Shown here: positions 32,933-44,945 of the stretch, one piece after another
How positions within the stretch are numbered: position 1 is the first letter of the stretch
How the letters are laid out: the number at the start of each line of letters is the position of its first letter
Source: Imbricaverruca yamaguchii
Lineage: Eukaryota; Arthropoda; Thecostraca; Neoverrucidae
Assembly (NCBI GenBank): GCA_034440575.1
Contig: JAOTOL010000905.1
Location: 97,264 to 161,263, forward strand
Length of the DNA stretch: 64,000 bases
Reading direction: 5' to 3'
Made by a program: the position numbers and the translations under genes
Notes under the pieces: model-generated
What the model was told of the DNA's origin: nothing
What the model saw: the letters and a program-made list of their open reading frames with translations, nothing else
The model's database searches: none

Positions 32933-33560
32933 CTGAAAACATGGTGATGGTGAACACCAGCTGAAAACATGGTGATGGTGAACACCAGCTGAAACATGGT
33001 CACACTGTGTGCTATAGGTGGTGATGGTGTACACCAGCTGAAAACATGGTGATGGTGTACACCAGCTGAAACATGGTCACACTGTGTGCTATAGGTGGTG
33101 ATGGTGTACACCAGCTGAAACATGGTCACACTGTGTGCTATAGGTGGTGATGGTGTACACCAGCTGAAACTGGTGGTGGGTGGGGGAAGGTAACTGTGTG
33201 CTTAATGGTGATGGTGTACACCAGCTGAAACATGGTGATGGTGTACACCAGCTGAAAACATGGTGATTGCGTCTGCCAGCTGTAGCAGGTGGTGATGGTG
33301 TACACCAGCTGAAAACATGGCCACCATCTCCAGCTGTAGAGTGGTGATGGTGTACACCAGCTGAAAACAGCATGGTGCACCAGCTTGCCTGCTGTAGCAG
33401 GTGGTAATGGTGTACACCAGCTAAACCATGGCCACACCATCTGCCAGCTGTAGCAGGTGGTGATGGTGTACACCAGCTAAACCATGGCCACACCACCTGT
33501 CAGCTGTAGCAGGTGGTGGTGGTGTACACCAGCTAATCCATGGCCATACCACCTGCCAGC
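32933..33560. repeat. minisatellite made of the exon B acceptor and exon start
   Basis: About 14 irregular units. On the minus strand each holds TTTTCAG|CTGGTGTACACC plus atcaccac, followed by variable spacers (ctatagcacacagtgtgacc, or tagcaggtggtg-type sequence). The unit edge coincides with the acceptor of exon B. Confidence 0.94.
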
Positions 33561-33971
33561 TGTAGCCGACCTGTGCTCCACAACCAGACATTGTGGGACT
33601 GAGGAAAGCAAACACAAAATCGTACGAAAACGTCCAGTTAAACGGTCAGGTGGCGATACTTGACAAATGTGCAGGCTCAAAGAAGCAAATCCAGCTCTGC
33701 CACTGTCGAGGCTTCGCTGCTGGTTTGGGACAGCAGCATGGGTAGCGGCCGGACGCCCGCAGCTAACATGGGGACGAAGAACAGGCTGCTCACGGATTGT
33801 TGACGCCTAGAACATCGTGCTCTCCCGAAAACTATGTTCTTAGTTTTCTCAAGTTCTCAAGATTCACTGTAAAGTGCAAACTCAGATCCTGTCATAAGCT
33901 TCACAAAAACCCTGTCCACACTAGACTACTCACTTTTTGTCTCTACAAGTCTACAATCACAAAGCACAAAT

Positions 33972-34150
33972 CGGGGCAGGGATGGCCGAGTGGTTAAGGT
34001 GTCGGGCTATGGGTACCAAAGGTCCCGGGTTCGACTCTAGCGCCACTCGGGACATTTCCCAATCCCACGGCCCACCGGCGAAACAGTGTGGGCGGCGCCA
34101 TTAGCCGTGAATGTGAATAAAGTGTGTCGTGAACCAACCAATAAACAACG
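33972..34150 (+). mobile_element. SINE family A, full length
   Basis: A box tggccgagtggttaaggtgt, B box cgggttcgactctagcgcca, body cattagccgtgaatgtgaat, tail aaccaaccaataaacaacg. Flanks acaaagcacaaat (33959-33971) and acaaagtgcaaat (34151-34163), 11 of 13 identical. Confidence 0.9.
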
Positions 34151-34189
34151 ACAAAGTGCAAATATATCCCTGAGCTGAGCTGAGCTGCC

Positions 34190-34909
34190 GCTTACCTGTC
34201 GACCGTCGGCGCTGGTGTAGGACACACACTATTCTCACCTGTCGACCGTCGGCGCTGGTGTAGGACACACACCATTCTCACCTGTCGACCGTCGGCGCTG
34301 GTGTAGGACACACACTATTCTCACCTGTCGACCGTCGGCGCTGGTGTAGGCACCTCACCGTCGACCGTCGGCGCTGGTGTGGACACACACACCCCGTGGG
34401 CGGTGACCACATTCTCACCTGTCGACCGTCGGCGCTGGTGTAGGACACACACATTCTCACCTGTCGACCGTCGGCGCTGGTGTAGGACACACACTATTCT
34501 CACCTGTCGACCGTCGGCGCTGGTGTAGGACACACACTATTCTCACCTGTCGACCGTCGGCGCTGGTGTAGGACACACACCATTCTCACCTGTCGACCGT
34601 CGGCGCTGGTGTAGGACACACACCATTCTCACCTGTCGACCGTCGGCGCTGGTGTAGGACACACACTATTCTCACCTGTCGACCGTCGGCGCTGGTGTAG
34701 GACACACACTATTCTCACCTGTCGACCGTCGGCGCTGGTGTAGGACACACCATTCTCACCTGTCGACCGTCGGCGCTGGTGTAGGACACACACTATTCTC
34801 ACCTGTCGACCGTCGGCGCTGGTGTAGGACAGACCGTCGGCGCTGGTGTAGGACACACATTCTCACCTGTCGACCGTCGGCGCTGGTGTAGGACACACAC
34901 TATTCTCAC
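34190..34909. repeat. 43-bp minisatellite made of the exon A end and donor
   Basis: About 17 copies of a 43-bp unit (cctgtcgaccgtcggcgctg, gtgtaggacacacactattc, tca). On the minus strand each is the last 26 nt of exon A (ending GGTCGACAG) plus GTGAGAATAGTGTGTG. Some copies have small deletions. Confidence 0.97.
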
Positions 34910-35103
34910 CTGTCGACCGTCGGCGCTGGTGTAGGACAGCGGCACGGGCAGCAGCTCGGTGCCCGGAGCCGAGCTGAACGGGAACTCGTTGGGCGTGTGG
35001 GTCTCCTCCATGGCGAGTGGGCCGCTGCAGACGCTGGAGGTCCTCCCGGTCAGGCGCTCGGTCCTCACTCAGCCGACACGGCTCCTACTCGCTGTGTAGG
35101 TAC
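34910..35103 (-). CDS. exon A: 5' UTR plus first coding exon of the 31-35 kb gene
   Basis: Acceptor catcttctgctctgtgcag has an excellent pyrimidine tract, so an untranslated exon probably lies further right. The start codon at 35009-35011 sits in a good context (ctcgccATGg) and an in-frame stop lies upstream of it in the exon. It encodes 34 codons, MEETHTPNEFPFSSAPGTEL then LPVPLSYTSADGRQ, to donor CAG|GTGAGA in phase 0. Coding part is 34910-35011. It could be the true N-terminus of the zinc-finger gene or of an independent gene. Confidence 0.72.
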
Positions 35104-35199
35104 CTGCACAGAGCAGAAGATGAGCCACTCAGCGCAGGCTTCTGAAGATGAGGAAATACATCTGGGCACCATAAACAATAGCTCTCCACCATTTTTTCT

Positions 35200-38100
35200 C
35201 TGAACATGACTGGTGGTGGTGGTTGGAGGCTAGGGACTTGTCAACATCAAGAGTCACATTGCACCCATCTCTGAACATGACTGAAAGCAACCACACCTAC
35301 TTTTGCTTGCCACTTGATTTATTGTAAATAGGTATCAAATTGTATCCCATATTGTGCTTTATGTCATCAGATTTCACTCAAGGTTCCTGATTTGAATATC
35401 ACACCATAGTGCTCCTTCCATGGCTCTCATAGTTGGCTGGTTATTTGGGCTTACAGGCACATTGACTGTGTTGGTCATACAGCACCCATGTGGCTCACAT
35501 AGCAGATGTACTATGGTGGAGCCATGTATGTGGCTCAGTGAACATGGAACTGGATAACCAAAAAGCTGCATATTTTAAATTCCCTACATCTGAGTAGTAT
35601 CTAAGCTCACTTGACTCAGAAGAAAGAGGAAAATAACCTTACTTGAGAGCACCCTCAGTAGTACCAGGAAGATGTCAATGTGAAAATGGGTAAATTTACA
35701 CCTTAACCTAGGCTTTGATATTCAGTAGGTTGGTTACCATGATATGACCATTCACTTTATACTCAAATGCATACTTTTCAATTAGCAAGTAAAATATCAC
35801 CAAAAAATGTGTCAGAAATTGGGACTTTGAGTAACATTATATTTAAAAAATGAAGCTGAATAGAAATAAAAATGTTGCATCACCAAACCTAGCTTTCCAT
35901 ATCGGAAAAAAGTGCACAAACAAATTTTTAAGTCAGTTTTTCTCACAAAAATAATTTTACATAAAAATAACCTAATGCAACCTAGCCTAACCTGTCTTCA
36001 AAGAAAAAAACTTCTGTGAAAATATTCAATGAAAAATACTTTGAAATGTTTCCCAACATAAAAAGCATAGCATAATATAACCCCATGACCCATTGTTTTT
36101 TCATGGAGGTAAAATGTATGTAAAGCTTATCTTCTGGATACCTTGAAAAGAATTGAAAAGTATGTCTCAACTATGATAGGTGGAAGGTATGGATGCAGCT
36201 TGAAAGTTGTTGGTAGGGCATTCAATCCATATGTATTGGGGATCAGGGGAATCTGCTGGATAGCTAGGGCACAGGCATTGATAGGGGTGTGGTATGTTGG
36301 ATGGTTTCTTTAGGATGTGGTGATGGTTAGGGTTGGTATATTTACTGGGCTTATGGTATCTTCCACCTACAGACTTAACTGGATGGGAACCTGTGACTCT
36401 TATTAAGTCTAAACACTTATGGTTATATGGCTTTAAAGTGTAATAATACCAAAAAGATGATTCATTAGGTTTTCACAGTAAATTTGTGCTTTAAGATGTT
36501 TCATGAATTTTCAGACTTTGTCTTATCAACACAATGTTTATGAAAGTGACTAAGATAATGGACCACTCACTTTAGGTGCAAATGCTTACTTTTCAGCTTG
36601 TGGGCAAGATGGCACAAAAAGGGCTCTGAGTTAGACAGTGTAGCATAAAAAGTAGAATAAAAATACAAGCATGATGCAACATAACCTAACCTAACCTGGC
36701 CTAACCTCCCTTTGCAGAAACAGAGAAAAATACAATTTGATTTTGTTAATAATGCATGCTTTCAAATTTGTCCATTAAAAAAAAACAAATTCAATCCAAC
36801 CTAGCCTAACAAAACCAGTTTTTGAAGTAAACAGCATTTCAGTTCAATTGGAGTTATAAAAAAATAATCTGACTTTTTCAAGCTTACAAAGCTTAAACTA
36901 ATGTAACTTAACCAAAAGTAACCGATTTTGTGCTTCATAGAAGCAAAATGTGTGCAACTTGTCTTGTGAACAACTTATAGCACAAAAATGCATTCAAAGC
37001 TTTAAAAAATTCCATTGGACACAAAATTAGTTCTCCCATAATCTTAATCATGTTCTGGGCGCTATATGACCAATGTAGTTGATACACCTTGAAGCCCAAA
37101 TAACTAACTTAGCCATGTTCATAAACATGGTGTTCTGAATAAAAATAAAAATAATAACAAAACAACTTTCAAGACAATGATACCCTCATTTTCTCCAAGA
37201 AAGATCAATTCTGGTCGAAGCGCCCTAAAGCCCAAACTAACGAACGCTCATTTTCTCTGCAAAATATTATCTTTCAGTTGGCAAATACATACATTATAAC
37301 AAAGTTCACAGTGTAACCTGAACCTGTGTGATCAGTGAATGTAGATGCATAATGCAAATACAGACTGCAATAGGATGCGCCAATATACGTACCTTGCCTA
37401 TATATTGAATGGCCCCGAGGATATATAATGGTATTATCTTGGGCATTACCGGCATATATCGCCTTGGTTTACCCCCATAAGACAATGAACAAATTTGTCG
37501 CGCAGTTATGAACAAATTGCGGCACATTTGTCCCTTAATTCTTCGTGAATGATTCGTGGGAGAAGCAGGGAAACTATTTAGTACTATAATATATTGAGTT
37601 CAATGATAAAATGTGTCAGTTATCTCATTAATATTTTTTTTTTGCGTCCAGCGATATGGAACAAAGTTGAACTTCATAGTATGTCGTAATGTGTGTCGTT
37701 CAATTTCAAATAATATTCCTAGGCGCAGGGGCGCAGCCAAGATTTTCTTTATGTGGGCCGAAACAAAAAGAGGCATGAAGTAGTGACAGTTTTTGGCGCG
37801 ACGAAAATGTTTAGTTCTATTTCTACGAACATACGACCGATGGCACTGTGCTTTCGGTGGCACTGCGCTATCAAGGAATCATGCTAGCGATTGAAAAAAA
37901 ACAGGATCCACGAAAAATTACGCTTTCGGTCCACGAGAAAAGTGCGCCGGGGCTCCAAAAAATCAAATCAGAACAAAACAAGACGAAATTTGCCATGAAC
38001 CGATTCGACCCGCTTACCCAAGATGGGAAGATTCTGCAAGCAGTTGTTCTGTCCAATAGGCTAACCAGGCGCCAGGCGGATTTTTTCGCTATATTTCACT

Positions 38101-40200
38101 ATATTCATTACAACTTGTATCATTGAACATGGGAGAGGATTAAATCTGGTGACAAAGATGGTAGGTACTTATACTGCTGCGTGCCCCTCTTATATGCAAA
38201 TTAAGTGGTCACAGAATGGAACAATTTGGAACTTGGTTGCCGAAATCCGGTAAGGTGTGCAAAGTAGTGTAGGATTACCTTGAAGTCCGTTTACTGAACC
38301 AGACACAAATCCTAAGTGCGCCATTGCTGGGTGTGCGCAGGCGTGCGCAGTAAGTAAAATTTGGGCAAAATTCCTCTATATGGTATTCATCGACCACCAA
38401 TCATGCGGCAGATTCCCCGCATATGCTACAGTTGGCCCCTGTATGTAAACGGCCTTGTGTAGAAGTAAATAAATTGTCGGCAGTTCGGCGTGTATTTATC
38501 GAAGTTCACATAACTTCCCGGGTAATAAATGCAGTGATGTTGTTTATTTCTTGTTCCCTCCATGTTGTTTGCCTGTAAACCATCATTTAAGCAGGTAGAT
38601 TGCACTATTCGCATGGAAATAAATTCCTATGCTGGAAAGAAAAAAAGCTACCAAAATAATACCTGCCTACCTTAGCTCAATATAATCTTGTATTGATTTC
38701 CGAAAAGTACGAAGGTGGTACCTAGTACCAAGCAGCTTTTGCGATATTTTACTAACATTTATGTATTTATATATTTGATATCCTATGGGCCATCCACATA
38801 GACAGTGGCATTTCATAGCACAACATCATGGGTTAACACTGAAAAGATGGTTAGGGTGGTGCAAAATGTGCATGCTGTTCAAATAAGCAAACAAAGAACA
38901 ATTGGAACCAGTCATTTGTATGCTGTCAGGCCATCCCTGCCTTTTCATTATGTTCCCTTTCCTTTCCATCATCTTCCATCATCTTCCCTTGCCTTTTTTA
39001 ATGTCACAACCCTGGTATGTGTATATGTTTTATCAGAAGACTTGCTTTATTGCATTTGTAGCATGCTTATCCATTATCATAGCTTTATTATATAATGTAT
39101 ATTAATGTCAACTGATTTTTTTCAGATTGATATGAAGATTTTGAAAGTGATTCCACTTAGTTGAAGTGCTGCATCTATGAGATGAACATGTCATTTTCCA
39201 GGAGAAAGTAAGGATACTATTATTTCCAGTAGCTCCTTTATGCTACTACATGTCATGCTACCCCATGTTCAGTCATGACATATATTACATTGTGTTTGGT
39301 CATCCCCCAAGCAATCAGACAGTGTATGCCAGAAAATAGATTAAAAAAGCACATAGCAGGTAGCAGCAGGTATGTGTCTCATGATCTGGAAGTATATTTT
39401 AGCTGCTTCACACCCACAAGCCTGCTATATATCCTGTGATTCATTGAAGTGACCTTGAATCTACACAAATCAGTTGTGATTGTTGGTGTACCATAACTTG
39501 TTGAGGCAAAGGCCACAGAATGACAGCAGGTTTTAACATCTTCATAAGTTGCTTGCTGAAAGCCTGAGACTGGTGTGATTGCTTCCAGTCATCCATCAGA
39601 CCTCATCCCAGGAGAACATGTTGACAATCCTCATGCTTGGTATTGAGGTTGGGCCTAACATTGTTATTGGACCATTCAAGTCCTGCTTGCATAAATTCAC
39701 CCACACATGGCTGCTTCACCCCTCGCTACCCCCTATATCATGTATCCATATTCCCTCATAAATATTTTTTCCCATATTCCATATCAGTGTATTGAAACTC
39801 CCTCCATAGAAGTGTACCTTTGTCCTACTTTTTGCCACCACAGCATAATTAATTTCCTGTCATACTTCAACTATGACACATTTCTGGTACCTTTTCTTGC
39901 TATCACCACATGGATGCCTCTGCAGTTTCTTTCATGCAAATTAGCTTCACAGTTGAATAAAACTGCTATCAGTGTCACCCACCACACACACCTACACTGA
40001 TGTTGAATTCCACAATAAAATTGTTACTGGCTCATGCATGATCTTTAATTTTGTATTATATTGCTAATATTGGTTAATTGAACAATGCCATTCCCCTGAC
40101 TCTCAATGTGTCAGCATGTTTTCATTGAGCAAATATAAAGGAAAAAAATGGACTGAAGTCTATAACCCTATCCTCCTACCAACCACAAAAAGCACTACAA
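35200..40200. other. AT-rich block without recognisable genes
   Basis: Base composition drops sharply compared with both flanks and minisatellites are absent. Only short LINE-tail fragments (35425-35490, 37050-37110, 37205-37245) and CCTAA-type words are recognisable. The short open frames here lack splice sites and protein-like composition. It lies between the divergent 5' sides of two gene models. Confidence 0.7.
36683..36712 (+). repeat. short telomere-like CCTAA repeats
   Basis: taacctaacctaacctggcc followed by taacctccc: three CCTAA-like units. Similar scattered words occur near 35970-36000 and 36800. Reminiscent of the arthropod telomere repeat TTAGG, but too short to mean more. Confidence 0.5.
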
Positions 40201-40292
40201 ACTGGACAAAAGGTGTTTGCATCTGCTGGCATTGATCCCTAAAATAGCTATGCTTCAAGACCGAAACAATGACGCAAGCCATCTGTTGACAG

Positions 40293-40376
40293 TTTGGAGA
40301 AGCTGGGATTTATGGGACCGCCGCCAGATGCTGACAACGATGACTCCGGGCTGGGATTTCTGCGCGACGACATCGG
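40293..40376 (+). CDS. candidate upstream exon of the FAM149-like gene
   Basis: Plus strand: acceptor ccatctgttgacag, an open frame LEKLGFMGPPPDADNDDSGL then GFLRDDI, and donor GG|GTATGA. Its phase-2 exit would join the phase-2 entry of the exon at 42377 to read ..DDIGSPFSDG... The composition is protein-like and non-repetitive. The donor is weak and no homology was recognised, so this is tentative. Confidence 0.42.
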
Positions 40377-40439
40377 GTATGAAGTGTCATCGAGTTGTCC
40401 GCGGGCGTGAACACATTCGTGCACCCAGTTCACGTTCGT

Positions 40440-40690
40440 AGCATTCACGTCATTCGTGCACCCAGTCCACGTTCGTAGCATTCACGTCCCTCATCACATT
40501 CGTTGCATTGATGTCATGTATAGCATTCATAGCATTCATTCATAGCATTGGCGTTGGCACCCACTGGCCGTGGGTTTCCTTCATGTAAATTAGTTTCATA
40601 ACATATTTCATAATTGGTTTCACGTCATTCATCACATTCGTTGCATTGATGTCATTCGTAGCATTCGTAGCATTCGTTCGTGGCCATTGG
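40440..40690. repeat. degenerate short repeat (gtagcattcgt/cattcgttgcat)
   Basis: Recurring tcgtagcattcacgtcattc words with two larger duplicated segments (acgtcattcatcacattcgt). Non-coding. Confidence 0.75.
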
Positions 40691-40834
40691 CGTCGCCACC
40701 CGCCGGCCGGCAGCTGTGCAAAACCTGGCAACGCTGATGCTTTCCATGCAGCACTCTCGGGACAGTGATACACTCCCAACTGGGAATGCAGGAGGCAGTG
40801 CTGGAGAGGCTGCTTGTGTGCTCGGCACCCCCTG

Positions 40835-41725
40835 GTGGTGGAGCTGGTGTATCACGACAGTGTCTCAACACGCCAGCTCTGTGGTGGAGCTGGTGTATCA
40901 CGACAGTGTCTCACCACCCCAGCTCTGTGGTGGAGCTGGTGTATCACGACAGTGTCTCAACACCCCCCTCGGTGGTGGAGCTGATGTATCACGACAGTGT
41001 CTCAACACACCAGCTCTGTGGTGGAGCTGATGTATCACGACAGTGTCTCACCACACCAGCTCTGTGGTGGAGCTGATGTATCACGACAGTGTCTCAACAC
41101 ACCAGCTCTGTGGTGGAGCTGATGTATCACGACAGTGTCTCACCACCCCAGCTCTGTGGTGGAGCTGATGTATCACGACAGTGTCTCAACACACCAGCTC
41201 TGTGGTGGAGCTGATGTATCACGACAGTGTCTCAACACACCAGCTCTGTGGTGGAGCTGATGTATCACGACAGTGTCTCACCACCCCAGCTCTGTGGTGG
41301 AGCTGATGTATCACGACAGTGTCTCACCACACCAGCTCTGTGGTGGAGCTGGTGTATCACGACAGTGTCTCACCACCACCAGCTCTGTGGTGGAGCTGGT
41401 GTATCACGACAGTGTCTAAAAGGGGAGCTGGGATCAACAGTGCTCAACAACCAGCTCTGTGGTGGAGCTGGTGTATCACGACAGTGTCTCAACACGCCAG
41501 CTCTGTGGTGGAGCTGGTGTATCACGACAGTGCTCAACACGCCACCTGGTGGTGGAGATCACACCAGCTCTGTGGTGAGCTGGTGTATACATGTCTCACA
41601 CGCCCCGGTGGTGCAGCTGGTGTATCACGACAGTGTCTCAACACGACCTCTGTGGTGCAGCTGGTGTATCACGACAGTGTCTCAACACGCCACCTGGTGG
41701 TGGAGCTGATGTATCACGAGTGTTT
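40835..41725. repeat. 46-bp minisatellite
   Basis: About 19 units of accagctctgtggtggagct then gatgtatcacgacagtgtct and caacac. The left border follows an open plus-strand frame (VIHSQLGMQEAVLERLLVC, GGAGVSRQ) at about 40765-40860, which could be an exon whose end was amplified. The junction is not convincing. Confidence 0.93.
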
Positions 41726-42376
41726 CAACATGCCAGCTCTGCACATTGACGGCACACCGTGCACTGGCCGGGAATTGGTTTTTGATGTCCCAAGTTCCTG
41801 ATGGGTGTCCTTTTCCACGTAATCTCCCAAACTCAAAGGACATTGTCCCAGTGATGGGCCACGTCTTGGTCGTCTTCATCTACAATCACATGATGACATA
41901 CTCCCATGCACAATTTTGTCACATATCCTCTGTGCATTTGTTGTTTGAAAAGTAGGTAAGTACTTAGATGTCTGTCTACATAAATTCCACATATTAGGTG
42001 GCTTATGCACTAATCAGGGCCTTAAAACCATATTTGAGTACATTTCTGAATACTGTGGCTTCATTGCCGACGGAGCCGACGCATCAGCACCACTGAACAC
42101 GTGAAAAAGAAACATTCCTGTCAGCAGTGGGCTTTGACATCAGCCTATCAGCAGTGGCCTGTGGGATCAGCCTATCAGCAGTGGGCTACCTGGTCAACCT
42201 CTGTTATGGCTTCCATGCACGCCGAAGTCTGTCGATTGTACAGCTGACGTACTTACTCGTCCGACCCTTCGCCCGCGGTGTGCATTGTTCCACCACGCCA
42301 GCTGCTGATGTGCGCCGTTAGTAGAGGTGCTGTGATGGTGTTTCCGGCCTGATCTGACCTGACCTGACCTGCGCAG

Positions 42377-42464
42377 GTCGCCCTTTTCGGACGGTGACCT
42401 GCCGGAGGCGGAGGAGACGCCGCGGACCCAGTCGGTGCTGTCGCTGCTGTCCTGGGGAGATGAC
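42377..42464 (+). CDS. FAM149-like: FAM149-like protein, exon upstream of DUF3719
   Basis: 88 nt, plus strand. Acceptor ctgacctgacctgcgcag, entry phase 2; donor GATGAC|GTGAGT, exit phase 0. It encodes SPFSDGDLPEAEETPRTQSV then LSLLSWGDD. The 'TQSvlSllSWGDD' run followed by an acidic FERE.. start in the next exon is the pattern I associate with the FAM149 family, just before DUF3719. FAM149B1 in vertebrates is linked to primary cilia and Joubert syndrome (known for the family). Role in this animal is inference. The exon end and donor are amplified in the following intron. Confidence 0.8.
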
Positions 42465-43975
42465 GTGAGTGTCGCTTCTGTCCTGGGGAGATGACGTGAG
42501 TGTCGCTTCTGTCCTGGGGAGATGACGTGAGTGTCGCTTCTGTCCTGGGGAGATGACGTGAGTGTCGCTCCTGTCCTGGGGAGGTGACGTGAGTGTCGCT
42601 TCTGTCCTGGGGAGGTGACGTGAGTGTCGCTTCTGTCCTGGGGAGGTGACGTGAGTGTCGCTTCTGTCCTGGGGAGATGACGTGAGTGTCGCTTCTGTCC
42701 TGGGGAGATGACGTGAGTGTCGCTTCTGTCCTGGGGAGATGACGTGAGTGTCGCTTCTGTCCTGGGGAGGTGACGTGAGTGTCGCTCCTGTCCTGGGGAG
42801 GTGACGTGAGTGTCGCTCTGTCCGGGGAGGTGACGGGTGTCGCTCCTGTCCTGGGGAGGTGACGTGAGTGTCGCTTCTGTCCTGGGGAGGTGACGTGAGT
42901 GTCGCTCCTGTCCTGGGGAGATGACGTGAGTGTCGCTCCTGTCCTGGGGAGGTGACGTGAGTGTCGCTTCTGTCCTGGGGAGATGACGTGAGTGTCGCTC
43001 CTGTCCTGGGGAGGTGACGTGAGTGTCGCTCCTGTCCTGGGGAGATGACGTGAGTGTCGCTCCTGTCCTGGGGAGATGACGTGAGTGTCGCTGCTGTCCT
43101 GGGGAGGTGACGTGAGTGTCGCTTCTGTCCTGGGGAGATGACGTGAGTGTCGCTCTGTCCTGGGGAGATGATCGCTCTGTCCTGGGGAGGTGACGTGAGT
43201 GTCGCTCCTGTCCCGGGGAGGTGACGTGAGTGTCGCTCCTGTCCTGGGGAGGTGACGTGAGTGTCGCTTCTGTCCTGGGGGGTGACGTGAGTGTCGCTCC
43301 TGTCCTGGGGAGATGACGTGAGTGTCGCTTCTGTCCTGGGGAGGTGACGTGAGTGTCGCTTCTGTCCTGGGGAGATGACGTGAGTGTCGCTCCTGTCCTG
43401 GGGAGATGACGTGAGTGTCGCTTCTGTCCTGGGGAGATGACGTGAGTGTCGCTTCTGTCCTGGGGAGGTGACGTGAGTGTCGCTTCTGTCCTGGGGAGAT
43501 GACGTGAGTGTCGCTCCTGTCCTGGGGAGGTGACGTGAGTGTCGCTTCTGTCCTGGGGAGATGACGTGAGTGTCGCTCCTGTCCTGGGGAGGTGACGTGA
43601 GTGTCGCTCCTGTCCTGGGGATGTGACGTGAGTGTCGCTCCTGTCCTGGGGAGGTGACGTGAGTGTCGCTTTGTCCTGGGGAGAGTGACGTGAGTGTCGC
43701 TGCTGTCCTGGGGGGTGACGTGAGTGTCGCTCCTGTCCTGGGGAGATGACGTAAGTGTCGCTTCTGTCCTGGGCAGGTGACGTGAGTGTCGCTGCTGTCC
43801 CGGGGAGGTGACGTGAGTGTCGCTTCTGTCCTAGGGAGGTGACGTGAGTGTCGCTTCTGTCCTGGGGAGGTGACGTGAGTGTCGCTTCTGTCCTGGGGAG
43901 ATGACGTGAGTGTCGCTTCTGTCCTGGGGAGATGACGTGAGTGTCGCTCCTGTCCTGGGGAGGTACGTGAGTGTC
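42441..43975 (+). repeat. 31-bp minisatellite made of the exon end and donor
   Basis: About 49 copies of a 31-bp unit (gtcctggggagatgacgtga then gtgtcgcttct). The first copy is the real exon end: unit = last 16 nt of the exon at 42377-42464 + GTGAGTGTCGCTTCT. Variants aGatgac/aGGtgac alternate. The 566-residue minus-strand ORF over it is an artefact. Confidence 0.97.
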
Positions 43976-44412
43976 GCCGCTCTCCGACGTGACCGCCGCC
44001 TCGACAGTTGACCGGCACGTGACCGCCGTCTCGACAGTTGACCGGGACGTGACCGCCGTCTCGACAGTTGACCGGGACGTGGCCGCCGTCTCGACAGCTG
44101 ACCGGGACGTGACCGCCGTCTCGACAGTTGACCGGGACGTGACCGCCGTCTCGACAGTTGACCGGGACGTGACCGCCGTCTCGACAGTTGACCGGGACGT
44201 GACCGCCGTCTCGACAGTTGACCGGGACGTGACCGCCGTCTCGACAGTTGACCGGGGCGTGACCGCCGTCTCGACAGTTGACCGGGACGTGACCGCCGTC
44301 TCGACAGTTGACCGGGACGTGGCCGCCGTCTCGACAGTTGACCGGGACGTGACCGCCGTCTCGACAGTTGACCGGGGCGTGACCGCCGTCTCGACAGCTG
44401 ACCGGGCGTGAC
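43976..44412 (+). repeat. 30-bp minisatellite upstream of an acceptor
   Basis: Fourteen near-identical 30-bp units, gacgtgaccgccgtctcgac then agttgaccgg, ending 14 bases before the acceptor at 44425. Each unit contains ctcgacag, an acceptor-like AG. Confidence 0.97.
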
Positions 44413-44425
44413 CGGGCCGTTGCAG

Positions 44426-44571
44426 GAGTTCGAGCGCGAGTCGACGGCCGAGGTGGAGCGGCTGCTGCTGGACGCCGACCGGCTGCTGTTCGAGGGCGAG
44501 CAGAGCGGGTCGATGTCGCCGACTCTGGCCGACGAGTGTCGCCTGTGGAGCTCCAGCTTCTTACACCTCAG
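44426..44571 (+). CDS. FAM149-like: FAM149-like protein, DUF3719 exon
   Basis: 146 nt. Acceptor gggccgttgcag, phase 0; donor CTCAG|GTGAGA, phase 2. It encodes EFERESTAEVERLLLDADRL, then LFEGEQSGSMSPTLADECRL, then WSSSFLHLR. DUF3719, found in FAM149A/B, carries a conserved HLRILG-type motif near its end. Here HLR ends this exon and LLG begins the next, giving HLRLLG. The helix 'FERE..EVERLLLDADRLLFE' and 'ADECRLWSSSFLHLR' also fit the family. This is the strongest homology call of the plus-strand gene. Confidence 0.87.
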
Positions 44572-44945
44572 GTGAGAGCGGCCGCTTCTTACACCTCAGG
44601 TGAGCTGGCGCTTCTTACACCTCAGGTGAGAGCGGCTGCTTCTTACACCTCAGGTGAGGCTTCTTACACCTCAGGTGAGAGCGCCCGCTTCTTACACCTC
44701 AGGTGAGCGCGCGCTTCTTATACCTCAGGTGAGCTAATGCTGCTTACACCTCAGGTGGGCTCTCGCTTCTTGCACCTTGGGTTATCTGGTGCTATTTGCA
44801 CTTCAGGTGAGATACTGCTACTTACACCTCAGGTGAGCTAATGCTACTTACACCTCAGGTGAGCTGGCGCTTCTTACACCTCAGGTGGGCTAATGCTGCT
44901 TACACCTCAGGTGAGCTCGCACTTATTGCACCTCTGGTGAGTGAA
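44572..44945 (+). repeat. about 25-bp minisatellite made of the DUF3719 exon end and donor
   Basis: About 15 units of cttcttacacctcaggtgag plus a short variable spacer. The unit is the last 15 nt of the exon (TTCTTACACCTCAG) joined to GTGAG and a spacer. Copies become more diverged to the right. Confidence 0.95.

Noticed and set aside
36683..36712. Interstitial telomere array
   Set aside because: Only about three CCTAA units; could be chance in AT-rich DNA.
37848..38126. 92-residue plus-strand ORF in the AT-rich block
   Set aside because: Non-repetitive, but no start context, splice site or family pattern to support it.
42318..44018. 566-residue minus-strand ORF
   Set aside because: Translation of the 31-bp splice-donor minisatellite on the wrong strand.
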